From positions 28,875 through 92,874 of the forward strand of contig DATAVB010000124.1 of NCBI GenBank assembly GCA_036267955.1: a stretch of DNA of 64,000 bases, in the 5' to 3' direction. Below are positions 33,254 through 41,556 of the stretch, piece by piece. Source of the stretch: DATAVB01 sp036267955 (GTDB taxonomy: Bacteria > Actinomycetota > Actinomycetes > Mycobacteriales > QHCD01). The notes beneath the pieces were generated by a model. That model ran no database searches. It was not told the origin of the DNA and saw nothing but the letters and a program-made list of their open reading frames with translations. The first letter of the stretch is position 1; each line of letters starts with the position of its first letter. Both the position numbers and the translations under genes were made by a program.

Positions 33254-33724
33254 TCACGGCATCTCGATCGTCTCGGCCCGCGCGATCTCGGCGAGGGCAC
33301 TGTCGAGATAGCCCTGTAGCGGGCGGCCGGCGACGGCGCGAAGGTCGGCGATGAGCAAGGTGGCGTGCTGGGCGACCGCCAACGGCGGCGCGCCGGCTGC
33401 CTCCGGGTCCTGCATCCCGAGCGCGCCGGTGAGCACCACGACCAGGACATTCGGGTCGACGGCCGGAAACCACGGCGCCGCGGACCGGCTGCAACGCTCC
33501 AGCAGGTCGCGGATGTCGTCGGTCGAGAGCCCGTCGGGATGCCGTTCTTCCAGAAGCATCCGGACCAGGTCGCCGAGCACGATTCGCACCTGTGACTGGT
33601 CGAGCAGGGCCAATGTCCCGGCCGCCTCGGCGAAGGACGCCGGCTCGGCCGCGCTCGCGCATCGTTCCGCCTCCGTGATGGCAGCGGCGATCGCCCTGGC
33701 GGCTGGGGGCAACTGCGGACTCAT
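33254..33724 (-). CDS. hypothetical protein (helical, actinobacterial)
   Basis: About 156 residues from ATG 33724, preceded by GAAAGGAAG. The sequence is alpha-helical and alanine/leucine-rich (PAARAIAAAITEAERCASAA, ALLDQSQVRIVLGDLVRMLL, STDDIRDLLERC), with no signal peptide or membrane span and no catalytic motif. No family recognised. Upstream of NUDIX on the same strand with a 34-base gap, so they may share a transcript. Confidence 0.65.
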   Translation of the reverse strand: MSPQLPPAARAIAAAITEAERCASAAEPASFAEAAGTLALLDQSQVRIVLGDLVRMLLEERHPDGLSTDDIRDLLERCSRSAAPWFPAVDPNVLVVVLTGALGMQDPEAAGAPPLAVAQHATLLIADLRAVAGRPLQGYLDSALAEIARAETIEMP

Positions 33725-33882
33725 CGCTTCCTTTCGCGGTCCGATCGGCATATCGGCAGGGTGCCTATCGGTAGTGTGTGGTTGTCGGTAGCGCCACGCT
33801 ACGCCGTGATGCCCGGCGGTCGGCGACCCTTATGTGGCACACTTCCCGAACGCGGACGGTGGACGAGCATTGTCGGGGTGTC

Positions 33883-34287
33883 ATGGTTGAGCCACAGAGC
33901 AGGCCACAGAATGTGCTCGGCGGGAAGCTGGGCGTCTGCGGCACGGAGCCGCTGACCGGCTTCTACCGGGACGGCTGCTGCGGCACCGGGCCGGAGGACG
34001 TCGGCAGCCACACCGTCTGTGCCGTGATGACCTCGGAATTCCTGCAGCAGCAGCGGCTCGCCGGAAACGACCTCCTCACGCCGATCCCGGAGTACGACTT
34101 CTCGGGGCTGGGCGTCGGGGACCGCTGGTGCGTGGTCGCCGCGCGCTGGCTGCAGGCGTACGAAGCCGGCGTGGCGCCACCCGTGGTGCTCGCCGCCACG
34201 CACGCCCGCGCGGTCGACATCATCCCGCTGCACTTATTGCGGCAGTACGCCGTCGACGTACCCGCCGACCCGAGCTCGTTGCTCTGA
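33883..34287 (+). CDS. DUF2237 family protein
   Basis: 134 residues. The conserved blocks of DUF2237 are all present: NVLGGKLGVCG, TGFYRDGCCGTGPEDVGSHT, VCAVMTSEFL, GDRWCVVAARWLQAYEAGVA and PPVVLAATHARAVDIIPL. The invariant cysteines are kept. The family is widespread but of unknown function. The start ATG 33883 has GGGG upstream; the frame extends to 33778 without homology. It is followed after 34 bases by trmO in the same direction. Confidence 0.9.
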   Translation: MVEPQSRPQNVLGGKLGVCGTEPLTGFYRDGCCGTGPEDVGSHTVCAVMTSEFLQQQRLAGNDLLTPIPEYDFSGLGVGDRWCVVAARWLQAYEAGVAPPVVLAATHARAVDIIPLHLLRQYAVDVPADPSSLL

Positions 34288-34321
34288 CAGCGCAAGACCC
34301 TACTGTGACTGGGATTCTGGA

Positions 34322-34729
34322 ATGACCGAGCCGCAGCTCAGCCCGATCGGCGTAGTACGTTCGCCATTGTCCGACCGCGGCTCGGCGCCCAAGCAGGGGC
34401 ACGAGGGATCGCCGGAGGCGGTGCTCATTTTCGACGCCGCGGTGGCCGACGGGCTCGCGGACGTCGGCGTTGGCGACCAGCTGATCGTGCTGACCTGGCT
34501 GCACCGGGCTGACCGTTCGGTGTTGCGGGTGCATCCGCGGGACGACCGGTCGCAGCCGCAACGCGGCGTCTTCAGCACCCGCTCGCCGGATCGGCCCAAC
34601 CCGATCGGCCTGCACGTCGTGGATGTGGTCGCGGTCGACGGGCTCGAATTGCGGGTGCGCAACCTGGAGGCGTTCGACGGCACGCCGGTGGTCGATGTGA
34701 AGCCGGTGCTCGGCGGCGTGTCGGCCTGA
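34322..34729 (+). CDS. trmO: tRNA (N6-threonylcarbamoyladenosine-37) N6-methyltransferase, TrmO/TsaA type
   Basis: 135 residues, the short actinobacterial form of the TrmO/YaeB/VirR family, which methylates t6A37 of threonine tRNAs using S-adenosylmethionine. Landmarks: LSPIGVVRSPLSDRGSAPKQ at the start, GDQLIVLTWLHRADR and the signature STRSPDRPNPIGLHVV, then NLEAFDGTPVVDVKPVL. E. coli TrmO has an extra C-terminal domain missing here, as is usual in short forms. It converges with the Gfo/Idh gene, with a gap of two bases. Confidence 0.85.
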   Translation: MTEPQLSPIGVVRSPLSDRGSAPKQGHEGSPEAVLIFDAAVADGLADVGVGDQLIVLTWLHRADRSVLRVHPRDDRSQPQRGVFSTRSPDRPNPIGLHVVDVVAVDGLELRVRNLEAFDGTPVVDVKPVLGGVSA

Positions 34730-34731
34730 GG

Positions 34732-35982
34732 TCAGACGGTTTCGACGGTCCCCGATCGTCGGGCCCGCTCGGCGGCGAAGACCGCGAGGTGCGTCTCCAG
34801 CGACTCCTGCGGGCCTGATCGGATCAGACTCGGATCGTCGGCCCGCAGCGCCGCGGTGAACGCGTCGACCAGTCCCTGGTCGCCGCCGCCGTGTCCGGCG
34901 CCCGCGTCCGAGCCGAGCGACGAGATCTCCAGGACCTCCTCGGTGTCGGTGCGAAAGTCCGACACGACGATCTTCTCGCCGTCGCCGTCGATGCAGCCGC
35001 GCGTCCCGAAGATCTGGGTGCGGCGGTGCCCGTGCTGGGAGAAGGCGGTCATCGTGAACGTCGCGGCCACGCCACCGTCGAACTCCAGTGCCACGACCTG
35101 GTGGTCCACCACGTCGTTGTCGCAGGAATACACGCACCGGCCGTACGGACCGTCGGCCAGCGCCTGTCGCACGCCCTGCTCGGTCACGTCCTCGGTGATC
35201 ACGGAGACCGGCCAGCCGGTCTCGCCTCGCCCCAGGCGACCGAGGTAGAACCGCTTCGCGGAATACGGGCAGTCGGCCTCGACTCCACAGTCGAGGCAGC
35301 GATCGCCCGCACCGTCCGGTTTGTGTTCGGACCGGAAATGGGCCAGGCCGCCAAAACTGGAAACCCGATTGATCGGCCGTCCCACGACGTAACGGAGCCA
35401 GTCGATGTCGTGACACGACTTGGCGAGCAACATGAATGACGCCTCGTCCTCGCGCCGCCAATTGCCCCGGACGTAGGAATGCGCCTGATGCCAATAGCCG
35501 ACCGGCTCGAGATGTTGCACATTGACCACGTCACCGATCCGCCCGGAATCCAGCACTTTCCGCAGCAGCCGGGTGTAGGGCATATAGCGCATCACGTGGC
35601 ATACGGCCAACATCACGCCCGCCGACGTGGCGGCCTTGACGATCCGCTCACAGCCCTCGACCGACGGCGCCATCGGCTTTTCCAGCAGCAGGTGGTATCC
35701 GGCGTCGGCCAGCGCCTCGACCGGTCCGACGTGGTCGGCGTCCTGGGTCGCCACAATGGCGGCATCGGCAACGCGCCCGGCGGCGACGAGGTCCTGCCAG
35801 GACCGGAAACGACCCTCGACCGGCACCTGGTGCGCATCGGCCAGGCGCTCGCGCCGGGACTCGTTCGGATCGGCCACGGCGACGACCCGGGCGCGGTCGG
35901 GATGTTCCTGGATCCAGGATGCGTACGTCGAACCGCGCCCTCCGGCTCCGACAACGGCAATGGTCGGCACGCGCTCAGGCAT
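34732..35982 (-). CDS. Gfo/Idh/MocA family oxidoreductase
   Basis: 416 residues. Rossmann start IAVVGAGGRGSTYASW (GxGxxG variant), VVAVADPNESRRERLA, the dinucleotide/substrate motif LLLEKPMAPS and an active-site HDIDWLRYVVG (Asp/His). A cysteine-containing insert CLDCGVEADCPYSAKRFYLG (about 235-255) suggests a bound metal; this insert is known from some members of the family. The proteins oxidise sugars or inositols with NAD(P). ATG 35982. It is divergent from NagB 81 bases away, suggesting amino-sugar or sugar catabolism. Confidence 0.9.
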   Translation of the reverse strand: MPERVPTIAVVGAGGRGSTYASWIQEHPDRARVVAVADPNESRRERLADAHQVPVEGRFRSWQDLVAAGRVADAAIVATQDADHVGPVEALADAGYHLLLEKPMAPSVEGCERIVKAATSAGVMLAVCHVMRYMPYTRLLRKVLDSGRIGDVVNVQHLEPVGYWHQAHSYVRGNWRREDEASFMLLAKSCHDIDWLRYVVGRPINRVSSFGGLAHFRSEHKPDGAGDRCLDCGVEADCPYSAKRFYLGRLGRGETGWPVSVITEDVTEQGVRQALADGPYGRCVYSCDNDVVDHQVVALEFDGGVAATFTMTAFSQHGHRRTQIFGTRGCIDGDGEKIVVSDFRTDTEEVLEISSLGSDAGAGHGGGDQGLVDAFTAALRADDPSLIRSGPQESLETHLAVFAAERARRSGTVETV

Positions 35983-36062
35983 GGCCGGACCCTACCGCAC
36001 CCACCGGCACGGGCGGCCGGATATCGTTGGCACACAGCCTCTAGCGAGCCGGAAGGGTCAGC

Positions 36063-36842
36063 ATGGCAGCGATCCAGTTCACGGTCGACAAGTTGCGGGT
36101 CCGCATTCTGGGATCCGTGGCCGAGGTGGGCACAACGGCCGCCGCGACAACCGCGGAGACCATTCGGCGCGCGGTCGCCGAACGGGGCGCGGCCCGGGTC
36201 ATCCTTGCCACCGGCAATTCCCAGCTCGCCTTCATCGCGGCGCTCCGCGCGGAATCCAATGTGCCGTGGGATTCCGTCACGGTGTTTCACATGGACGAAT
36301 ACGTCGGAGTCGACGCCGATCACCCGGCCAGCTTCCAGCGTTGGATCGGCGGCAATGTTGCCGACAGATTCCATCCGGCGGCTGTCCACTATCTACAGGG
36401 TGACACCGCTGACCCGGAGCAGGAGGCGCTGCGGTACGAGAAACTCTTGCGGGCGGCGCCGCTGGATCTGGTGTGCATGGGCATCGGCGAGAACGGCCAC
36501 ATCGCTTTCAACGAGCCGTTTCAGGCGGACTTCGCCGATGAGCGGTGGGTCCGGGTCATTGAGCTGGACGACCGGTCGCGCAAACAGCAGGTCGGCGAGG
36601 GCCATTTCCGTACGGTGCAGGACGTGCCACGGTCGGCCATCAGCCTCACCGTGCCGGCGTTGTTGGCGCCGGCCGCCGTGCAGGTCACCGCCCCGGAAGC
36701 GCGCAAGGCCGAGGCGGTGCGGGCCGCCCTCACCGGTCCGGTGTCGAATGCCTGCCCGGCCACCGTTCTGCGCGAACATCCCAATGCAGATCTCTTTCTG
36801 GACCGTGACTCCGCTGCGCTGCTGGATCAGTTCACCGGCTGA
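36063..36842 (+). CDS. nagB: glucosamine-6-phosphate deaminase-like protein
   Basis: 259 residues, normal NagB length. Motifs: VILATGNSQLAFIAAL (phosphate loop), VTVFHMDEYVGVDADHPASF (catalytic Asp and substrate lid) and LDLVCMGIGENGHIAFNEP (His general base). It converts glucosamine-6-phosphate to fructose-6-phosphate and ammonia in the cytoplasm, if the substrate is the standard one. An ATG at 36063 with GGAAGGG upstream. Divergent from the Gfo/Idh gene. A related role on other amino sugars is possible. Confidence 0.9.
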   Translation: MAAIQFTVDKLRVRILGSVAEVGTTAAATTAETIRRAVAERGAARVILATGNSQLAFIAALRAESNVPWDSVTVFHMDEYVGVDADHPASFQRWIGGNVADRFHPAAVHYLQGDTADPEQEALRYEKLLRAAPLDLVCMGIGENGHIAFNEPFQADFADERWVRVIELDDRSRKQQVGEGHFRTVQDVPRSAISLTVPALLAPAAVQVTAPEARKAEAVRAALTGPVSNACPATVLREHPNADLFLDRDSAALLDQFTG

Positions 36843-36848
36843 CCGCGG

Positions 36849-37080
36849 TCAACGCCGGAGGATGTCCGCCTCCAGGCGGCGCAGCGCGCGATTTCACCGT
36901 TCCGAGTTCGACCTCGAGCAGTTCGCCGACCGCCTTCCCATCGAGGCCCTCCAGATCCCGCAGCACCAGGATCGCCCGGTGCTGCGGGGACAGCCGATCC
37001 AGCACGGCACCGATGTCCACGGCCAACTGCGGGTCGCCGCGCTCGGGCACCTCGGTCAGTTCGTCGGCGACGTCCCGCCG
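36849..37080 (-). pseudogene. 3' fragment of an ECF sigma factor gene (region 4)
   Basis: The minus strand encodes a sigma region 4: VLDRLSPQHRAILVLRDLEG, LDGKAVGELLEVELGTVKSR. The frame then slips by one base and continues as LRRLEADILRR with a stop at 36849, the usual end of short ECF factors. Region 2 and the N-terminus are absent: upstream of about 37080 the DNA belongs to an alpha/beta-hydrolase-like start. Thus both a frameshift and a large deletion. It immediately follows nagB, convergent. Confidence 0.75.
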
Positions 37081-37094
37081 ATGCCGGCGGGCCA

Positions 37095-37208
37095 CCCGCA
37101 CCGCGCGACATGGACCCGCAGCCGCGCGGTCGGCACGAACCGGTGGGTCACCCCTGGAATCTCCGGCCATGGGGTCGCCGGCGCTGACGCCGGGCTGATC
37201 GTGGTCAT
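37095..37208 (-). pseudogene. 5' fragment of an alpha/beta-hydrolase-like gene
   Basis: From ATG 37208, preceded by GAGAGG, one frame reads MTTISPASAPATPWPEIPG then VTHRFVPTARLRVHVA, which matches by eye the first strand of epoxide-hydrolase-like alpha/beta hydrolases (PGVTHRFVxxxGLRVHVAEAG). It then loses similarity and stops after about 50 codons, where the sigma-factor fragment begins in another frame. An ATG at 37235 is also in frame. The two remnants are fused by a deletion. Confidence 0.55.
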
Positions 37209-37250
37209 CTGCAACGCCCTCTCGATGTCGGTCATCGAGGAAGGGGCCGC

Positions 37251-37799
37251 TCACCGCCGAAAGGTTCCCACCATCGCGTCGCGCTCGGCCAGTGCTCGGA
37301 GATTGAGCAGTTGTTTGCGCATCATGACCAGGTCGCCGTATTCGATCAGCCACCGCCGCAGCCGCTGCACCGGACCGCGGGCAGCACAGCACATCCGGAC
37401 CAGCAGCCGGCTGTGCTCGGCATCGATCGGAAGGACCACGTAGCTGATCGCAAATGGGCCGTAGAGGCGCCTGGCCGCCGGCGTGCTCAGCCCGGAGATG
37501 TGCACGCCGGCCTCGACATCGACGACGGTGAAGACGAGAAACTGGTCGCCGGCGCGCACTTCCTCCGCCCCTGGGGTGAGCTGATCCGGACTCTTCCGGC
37601 CGCGGTTGTCGATCAGGTCGTAGCTGTACGGCGCAACCCGGATCTGGCAGACCCAGCGGTAGAGCAATTCGGCCGGCGCCGCGACGTCGATCGCCCGCAG
37701 CAGGACCGCGACGTCACCGGTCACGTATCCGTCACAGGGCAACGCGACGTCGAGATCCTCCGGTCGCACATTCCAGTACCTCGATGGTCGGCCAACCAT
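37251..37799 (-). CDS. SRPBCC-like hypothetical protein
   Basis: 182 residues. The blocks VLLRAIDVAAPAELLYRWVC, QIRVAPYSYDLIDNRGRKSP and AGDQFLVFTVVDVEAGVHISG resemble a subgroup of START/SRPBCC proteins in actinobacteria. The C-terminal part is helical (RLRRWLIEYGDLVMMRKQLL). No signal peptide. ATG 37799. The gene is divergent from a TetR regulator with a clear palindrome in the 80-base gap, so it is the probable regulated gene. Function unknown. Confidence 0.75.
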   Translation of the reverse strand: MVGRPSRYWNVRPEDLDVALPCDGYVTGDVAVLLRAIDVAAPAELLYRWVCQIRVAPYSYDLIDNRGRKSPDQLTPGAEEVRAGDQFLVFTVVDVEAGVHISGLSTPAARRLYGPFAISYVVLPIDAEHSRLLVRMCCAARGPVQRLRRWLIEYGDLVMMRKQLLNLRALAERDAMVGTFRR

Positions 37800-37852
37800 G
37801 TCTCCTCCTCAGCATCGCACCGAATTGTCAGAATTATATTAGAACACGCACT

Positions 37853-37870
37853 CTAGTTTTATGAAACTAG
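37853..37870. promoter_or_regulatory. TetR-type operator between divergent genes
   Basis: CTAGTTT-tatg-AAACTAG, perfect 7-bp arms, ending ten bases before the TetR start and 54 bases before the SRPBCC-like start. The flanks (GAACACGCACT / TATGTGCTC) extend the dyad imperfectly. Position and architecture fit autoregulation plus control of the divergent gene. Confidence 0.75.
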
Positions 37871-37879
37871 TATGTGCTC

Positions 37880-38464
37880 ATGGGACGCCGCGCACAGTTC
37901 ACCGATGACGATTTCCTGGACGCCGCCATGCGGCTGATCTCCGAAGCAGGTCCGGGCGCGGCCACCATCGCTGCGATCGCCGACCTGGCGGACGCGCCCA
38001 CCGGTTCGGTCTATCACCGGTTCGCCTCCCGCGACCTGCTGCTGGCGCGGCTCTGGATCCGGACGGTACAGCGATTTCAGCAGGGTTTTCTTCAGGCCCT
38101 CGCCGGTGACGACCTGGATGTCGCCGCCGAGCAGGCCGCACTGCACGTCGTCCGGTGGTCGCGCGAACACCTCGCCGAGGCCAGGGTGCTGCTGCTGCAC
38201 CGCCAGGACGACCTCGCCCAGCGCTGGCCAGCCGCCCTCGGTGAGGAGCTGGCCACGTTGAACACGGACGTGCTCGACGCGATACGCCGACACGCCCGCA
38301 AGCGGTACGGCCGGGTTGGCGCCCCGGAGCTCGGCGCGGTGACACTGGCGCTGGTCGACCTGCCGTACGCGGCCACCCGGCGGCATCTCGGCGCCGGGAA
38401 GAAGCCGCCGCAATGGGTGGATGACCTGGTCATCCGGTCGGTGCCGCAGCTCCTCGGCAGCTAG
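37880..38464 (+). CDS. TetR-family transcriptional regulator
   Basis: About 194 residues. The helix-turn-helix is FTDDDFLDAAMRLISEAGPG, then ATIAAIADLADAPTGSVYHR and FASRDLLLARLW. The ligand domain is rich in histidines and arginines (RVLLLHRQDDLAQRW). I start at ATG 37880; a GTG two codons earlier is possible. It likely binds the palindrome at 37853-37870 and represses itself and the divergent SRPBCC-like gene. The effector is unknown. The gene ends eight bases before GATC-core palindrome C. Confidence 0.9.
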   Translation: MGRRAQFTDDDFLDAAMRLISEAGPGAATIAAIADLADAPTGSVYHRFASRDLLLARLWIRTVQRFQQGFLQALAGDDLDVAAEQAALHVVRWSREHLAEARVLLLHRQDDLAQRWPAALGEELATLNTDVLDAIRRHARKRYGRVGAPELGAVTLALVDLPYAATRRHLGAGKKPPQWVDDLVIRSVPQLLGS

Positions 38465-38472
38465 CCCGTATT

Positions 38473-38528
38473 CATGATCATGGGGCCGCCGGACCCAGCG
38501 GACCGGGTACAACGACCCCATGATCAAG
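38473..38528. repeat. GATC-core palindrome, copy C
   Basis: Arms 38473-38488 (CATGATCATGGGGCCG) and 38513-38528 (CGACCCCATGATCAAG) pair at 14 of 16 positions around a 24-base loop. It lies between the convergent TetR and MOSC genes, so a bidirectional terminator is possible. Same core as copies A, B and D. Confidence 0.8.
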
Positions 38529-38570
38529 GTTTGCGGTGGAATAGTTGTGGGGTCGAATGGTCGTACGGAA

Positions 38571-39116
38571 TCAGACCGACGCCAGCGATCGGTGTGGACC
38601 GTCCGGGAAAGTGAGGGTGATCGGGTCACCGGGCCGGACCGGTCCGCCGGTGACCACGACCGCCATCACGCCGGCCTTGCGGATCACCTCGCCATCGGCG
38701 TCACGGCCCAATACCGCTTTCATCAACCCGGTTTGGAGCCCATTGATCTGACCGCAGGGATTACGCAGCCCGGTAATCTCGATGACCGCCTGTTCGCCCA
38801 GACTCAGAATGGTCCCCCGCGGCAGACCGAGCAGATCAATCCCGCTGGTCGTGACATTCTCGCCCAACTGTCCCGGAGCGACCTCGAAACCCTGGTCACG
38901 TAACTCGTCGTGCAATTCGGAATGAATGAGATGGACCTGGCGCAGATTCGGCTGGGAAGGGTCGGCGGCCACCCGGGACCGGTGTTGCACCGTCTCCCCC
39001 GCGTGCGCGTCCCCGGCCACGCCGATGCCGGCGATGAGTGTGATCTCCGGCGCGACCGGTTTGCTGAACCGGTGTGACCCGTCCCGACTCACCGACAGCA
39101 CGGTTCCTGAGGACAT
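38571..39116 (-). CDS. MOSC domain-containing protein
   Basis: 181 residues. MOSC features: GIGVAGDAHAGETVQHRSRV, HLIHSELHDEL, PGQLGENVTTSGIDLLGLP and ITGLRNPCGQINGLQ with the conserved cysteine that may carry sulfur. MOSC proteins transfer sulfur for the molybdenum cofactor or act with N-hydroxylated bases (YiiM-like). The start ATG 39116 overlaps the TGA of the beta-glucosidase gene (TGATG), so it is co-translated as the second gene. The pairing with a glycosidase is unexpected and may have no functional meaning. Confidence 0.88.
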   Translation of the reverse strand: MSSGTVLSVSRDGSHRFSKPVAPEITLIAGIGVAGDAHAGETVQHRSRVAADPSQPNLRQVHLIHSELHDELRDQGFEVAPGQLGENVTTSGIDLLGLPRGTILSLGEQAVIEITGLRNPCGQINGLQTGLMKAVLGRDADGEVIRKAGVMAVVVTGGPVRPGDPITLTFPDGPHRSLASV

Positions 39117-41374
39117 CAGGCGTTCGCCTCGGCGAGCAGCGCGGTGAGGGCGGCGGCGGTCAGATCCACGCCGGGAAAGCGGCTGAAGCGGGTCAGCGGC
39201 ATCGAGGCCAGCATCTGCATTATCTCCGCCGACAAACTCTCCGCATCACCGTTCAGTGAGGCGAATACCCTGCTGCGCAGCAGATCACCGCCGACCGGAT
39301 GGGCCAGCCATTCCCCCAGCGTCGAGCCGTGGTCGAGCGGAACGGTGGCGCCGTCGTCGGGCAGCTCGATCGCACCGGACAACCGGATGTCCCGGGACGA
39401 CGCACCGACCTCCAGGATGAACACGCCGCCTTCCCGCTTCCAGCCGCCGAGTCGCACGTCGTAGAAGGAGAAATCGCGGCCAGCCAGCGTCAGGACCACC
39501 GTCTCGGAGGCACCCGGGTCCAGGGACACCTTGGCAAAAGCCTTCAATTCCCGGACCGGCCGTCGCACGGTGGATTCCGGATCGCCCACATACAGCTGGA
39601 CCACCTCGGACCCGGCAACCGCTCCGGTATTGGTGACCGTGCACCGCACCTCGACCTGCCCCGCGTCCGCATTGACGGCCCGCACAACCAGGTCACGGTA
39701 GGAGAAGGTGGTGTAGGACAGCCCGTGGCCGAACGGATAACGCACGTCCCGACCGAGCATGTCGTACCAGCGGTAACCGATGAAGACGCCCTCGCCGTAA
39801 CGAACCTTTCCGCGCTCGCCCGGGAAATTCACGTGCGAGGGCGTGTCGGCGAGTGCGAACGGAATGGTCTCGGCGAGCTTTCCGGACGGGTTGACGACGC
39901 CGAACAGTACGTCCGCGATCGCGCCGCCGCCGGCCTGTCCGCCCAGCCATCCCTCGACGATCGCGGCGACGGAGTCGTGCCACGGCTCGAGCGACACCAC
40001 GCCGCCGTTGGCGAGCACCACGACCACATCCCGGCCGGTGTCGACGATCGCCCGCAACAGGTTGAGCTGGTTGGCCGGCAGGTCGAGGTCGGTCCGGTCG
40101 AAACCCTCGGACTCGTACCGGGCCGGCAGTCCCAGGAAGAGCACCACCCGCTCCGCCGCCGTCGCGGCGGCCACCGCCTCCGCAACGAGCGCCGGATCGT
40201 CGGCCTCGTCGTCGATCGAGAATCCCGCCGCATAGCTGACCTCGACGCCGGCGGCGAGGCGCCGGAGCCCCGCCAGCGCGTGCTCCAAACGGGTCGGGGT
40301 GACCTGTGACGAGCCGGCGCCCTGATAACGCGGCGCTTTGGCGAAGGCCCCGATGACGGCCAGCGAACCGACGGTCGAGGGGTCCAGCGGCAGCGCGCTC
40401 CGGTCGTTCTTCAGCAGTACGACAGACTGTCCGGCGGCCTCGCGGGCCAGCTCATGGTGGCCGGCCGAATCGTACCGGCCGCCGGCCTCGATCCCGGGAC
40501 GCACCCGCTCGAGGAGTTGCAGAATGCGCGCGACGGCCGTGTCCAGCACCGATTCGTCCAGGGTCCCGGCCCGGACGGCCGCGACAATCTCGGCATCGGT
40601 CGCTCCCCCCGACCCGGGCATCTCCAGATCCAGCCCGGCAAGTAATCCCGGGACCCGTTCATTGACCGCGCCCCAGTCGGACACGACGACGCCGGCGAAA
40701 CCCCATTCCTCGCGCAGAATCGAGGTGAGCAGCCACGGATCCTCCGACGCGTACGTGCCGTTGATGCGGTTGTAGGAGCACATCACCGTCCACGGCGCGG
40801 AGCCGGTGACCACCCGCTCGAATGCCGCCAGGTAGATCTCGCGCAGCGTCCGCTCATCCACCTCGGCCGAGACCCGCAGCCGGTCGGTCTCCTGGTTGTT
40901 CGCAGCGAAATGTTTCACCGACGTCCCGACGCCCTGACTCTGAATTCCAGCGATCAATGCCGCGCCGAGTTCACCCGCCTGCACCGGGTCCTCGGAGAAA
41001 TACTCGAAATTGCGGCCACACAACGGCGACCGTTTCATATTGATGCCGGGCCCCAGCAGGACCGCGACGTTTTCCTGACGGCATTCCTCGCCCAGCGCGA
41101 CGCCGATCCGATTCAGCAGAACGGGATCCCACGTCGACGCGAGCGCCGCCGCGGGCGGAAAACAGGTCGCCGGGACCGATTCGTTCAGCCCGATGTGGTC
41201 AGACGCTCCCTGCTGCTTACGCAATCCGTGCGGACCGTCGGTCAACATCACGGCCGGAATTCCATGCGCGTCCACATTCTGCGTCGTCCAGAAATCCCGA
41301 CCGGAGCAGAGCGATGCCTTCTCCTGCAGGGTCATCGCGGAAATCAGTGCATCAATGTCACGCCGTTGCGCCAT
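39116..41374 (-). CDS. glycoside hydrolase family 3 beta-glucosidase-like enzyme
   Basis: About 752 residues: N-terminal TIM barrel with the nucleophile aspartate in GVVVSDWGAVNE, the GH3 pattern VLLGPGINMKRSPLCGRNFEYFSEDP split over about residues 105-132, and SVKHFAANNQETDR. A C-terminal fibronectin-III-like domain follows (LVVRAVNADAGQVEVRCTVT and VQLYVGDPESTVRRPVRELK). It hydrolyses beta-glucosides or related sugars; no signal peptide is seen, so it is probably intracellular. ATG 41374 follows GGAGGTG; the frame continues upstream to 41440 without a ribosome site. Coupled to the MOSC gene and divergent from a Gfo/Idh oxidoreductase. Confidence 0.92.
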   Translation of the reverse strand: MAQRRDIDALISAMTLQEKASLCSGRDFWTTQNVDAHGIPAVMLTDGPHGLRKQQGASDHIGLNESVPATCFPPAAALASTWDPVLLNRIGVALGEECRQENVAVLLGPGINMKRSPLCGRNFEYFSEDPVQAGELGAALIAGIQSQGVGTSVKHFAANNQETDRLRVSAEVDERTLREIYLAAFERVVTGSAPWTVMCSYNRINGTYASEDPWLLTSILREEWGFAGVVVSDWGAVNERVPGLLAGLDLEMPGSGGATDAEIVAAVRAGTLDESVLDTAVARILQLLERVRPGIEAGGRYDSAGHHELAREAAGQSVVLLKNDRSALPLDPSTVGSLAVIGAFAKAPRYQGAGSSQVTPTRLEHALAGLRRLAAGVEVSYAAGFSIDDEADDPALVAEAVAAATAAERVVLFLGLPARYESEGFDRTDLDLPANQLNLLRAIVDTGRDVVVVLANGGVVSLEPWHDSVAAIVEGWLGGQAGGGAIADVLFGVVNPSGKLAETIPFALADTPSHVNFPGERGKVRYGEGVFIGYRWYDMLGRDVRYPFGHGLSYTTFSYRDLVVRAVNADAGQVEVRCTVTNTGAVAGSEVVQLYVGDPESTVRRPVRELKAFAKVSLDPGASETVVLTLAGRDFSFYDVRLGGWKREGGVFILEVGASSRDIRLSGAIELPDDGATVPLDHGSTLGEWLAHPVGGDLLRSRVFASLNGDAESLSAEIMQMLASMPLTRFSRFPGVDLTAAALTALLAEANA

Positions 41375-41556
41375 CAGCCGCACCTCCGTGGTCCGTGCCG
41401 TCGCGGACCCCCAACCAACGCCGCGAGCTGACCGGCTCATGCTACGGCGCGGGCGGCGGCAGGCACAGCTACCGGCCGACTCCGGCAGCAGGCTCCCGAA
41501 ACAGCGGTCGACCAGCGATAATTCGGGTGCCCGGACAGGCGAACACAGGAGGCGGA

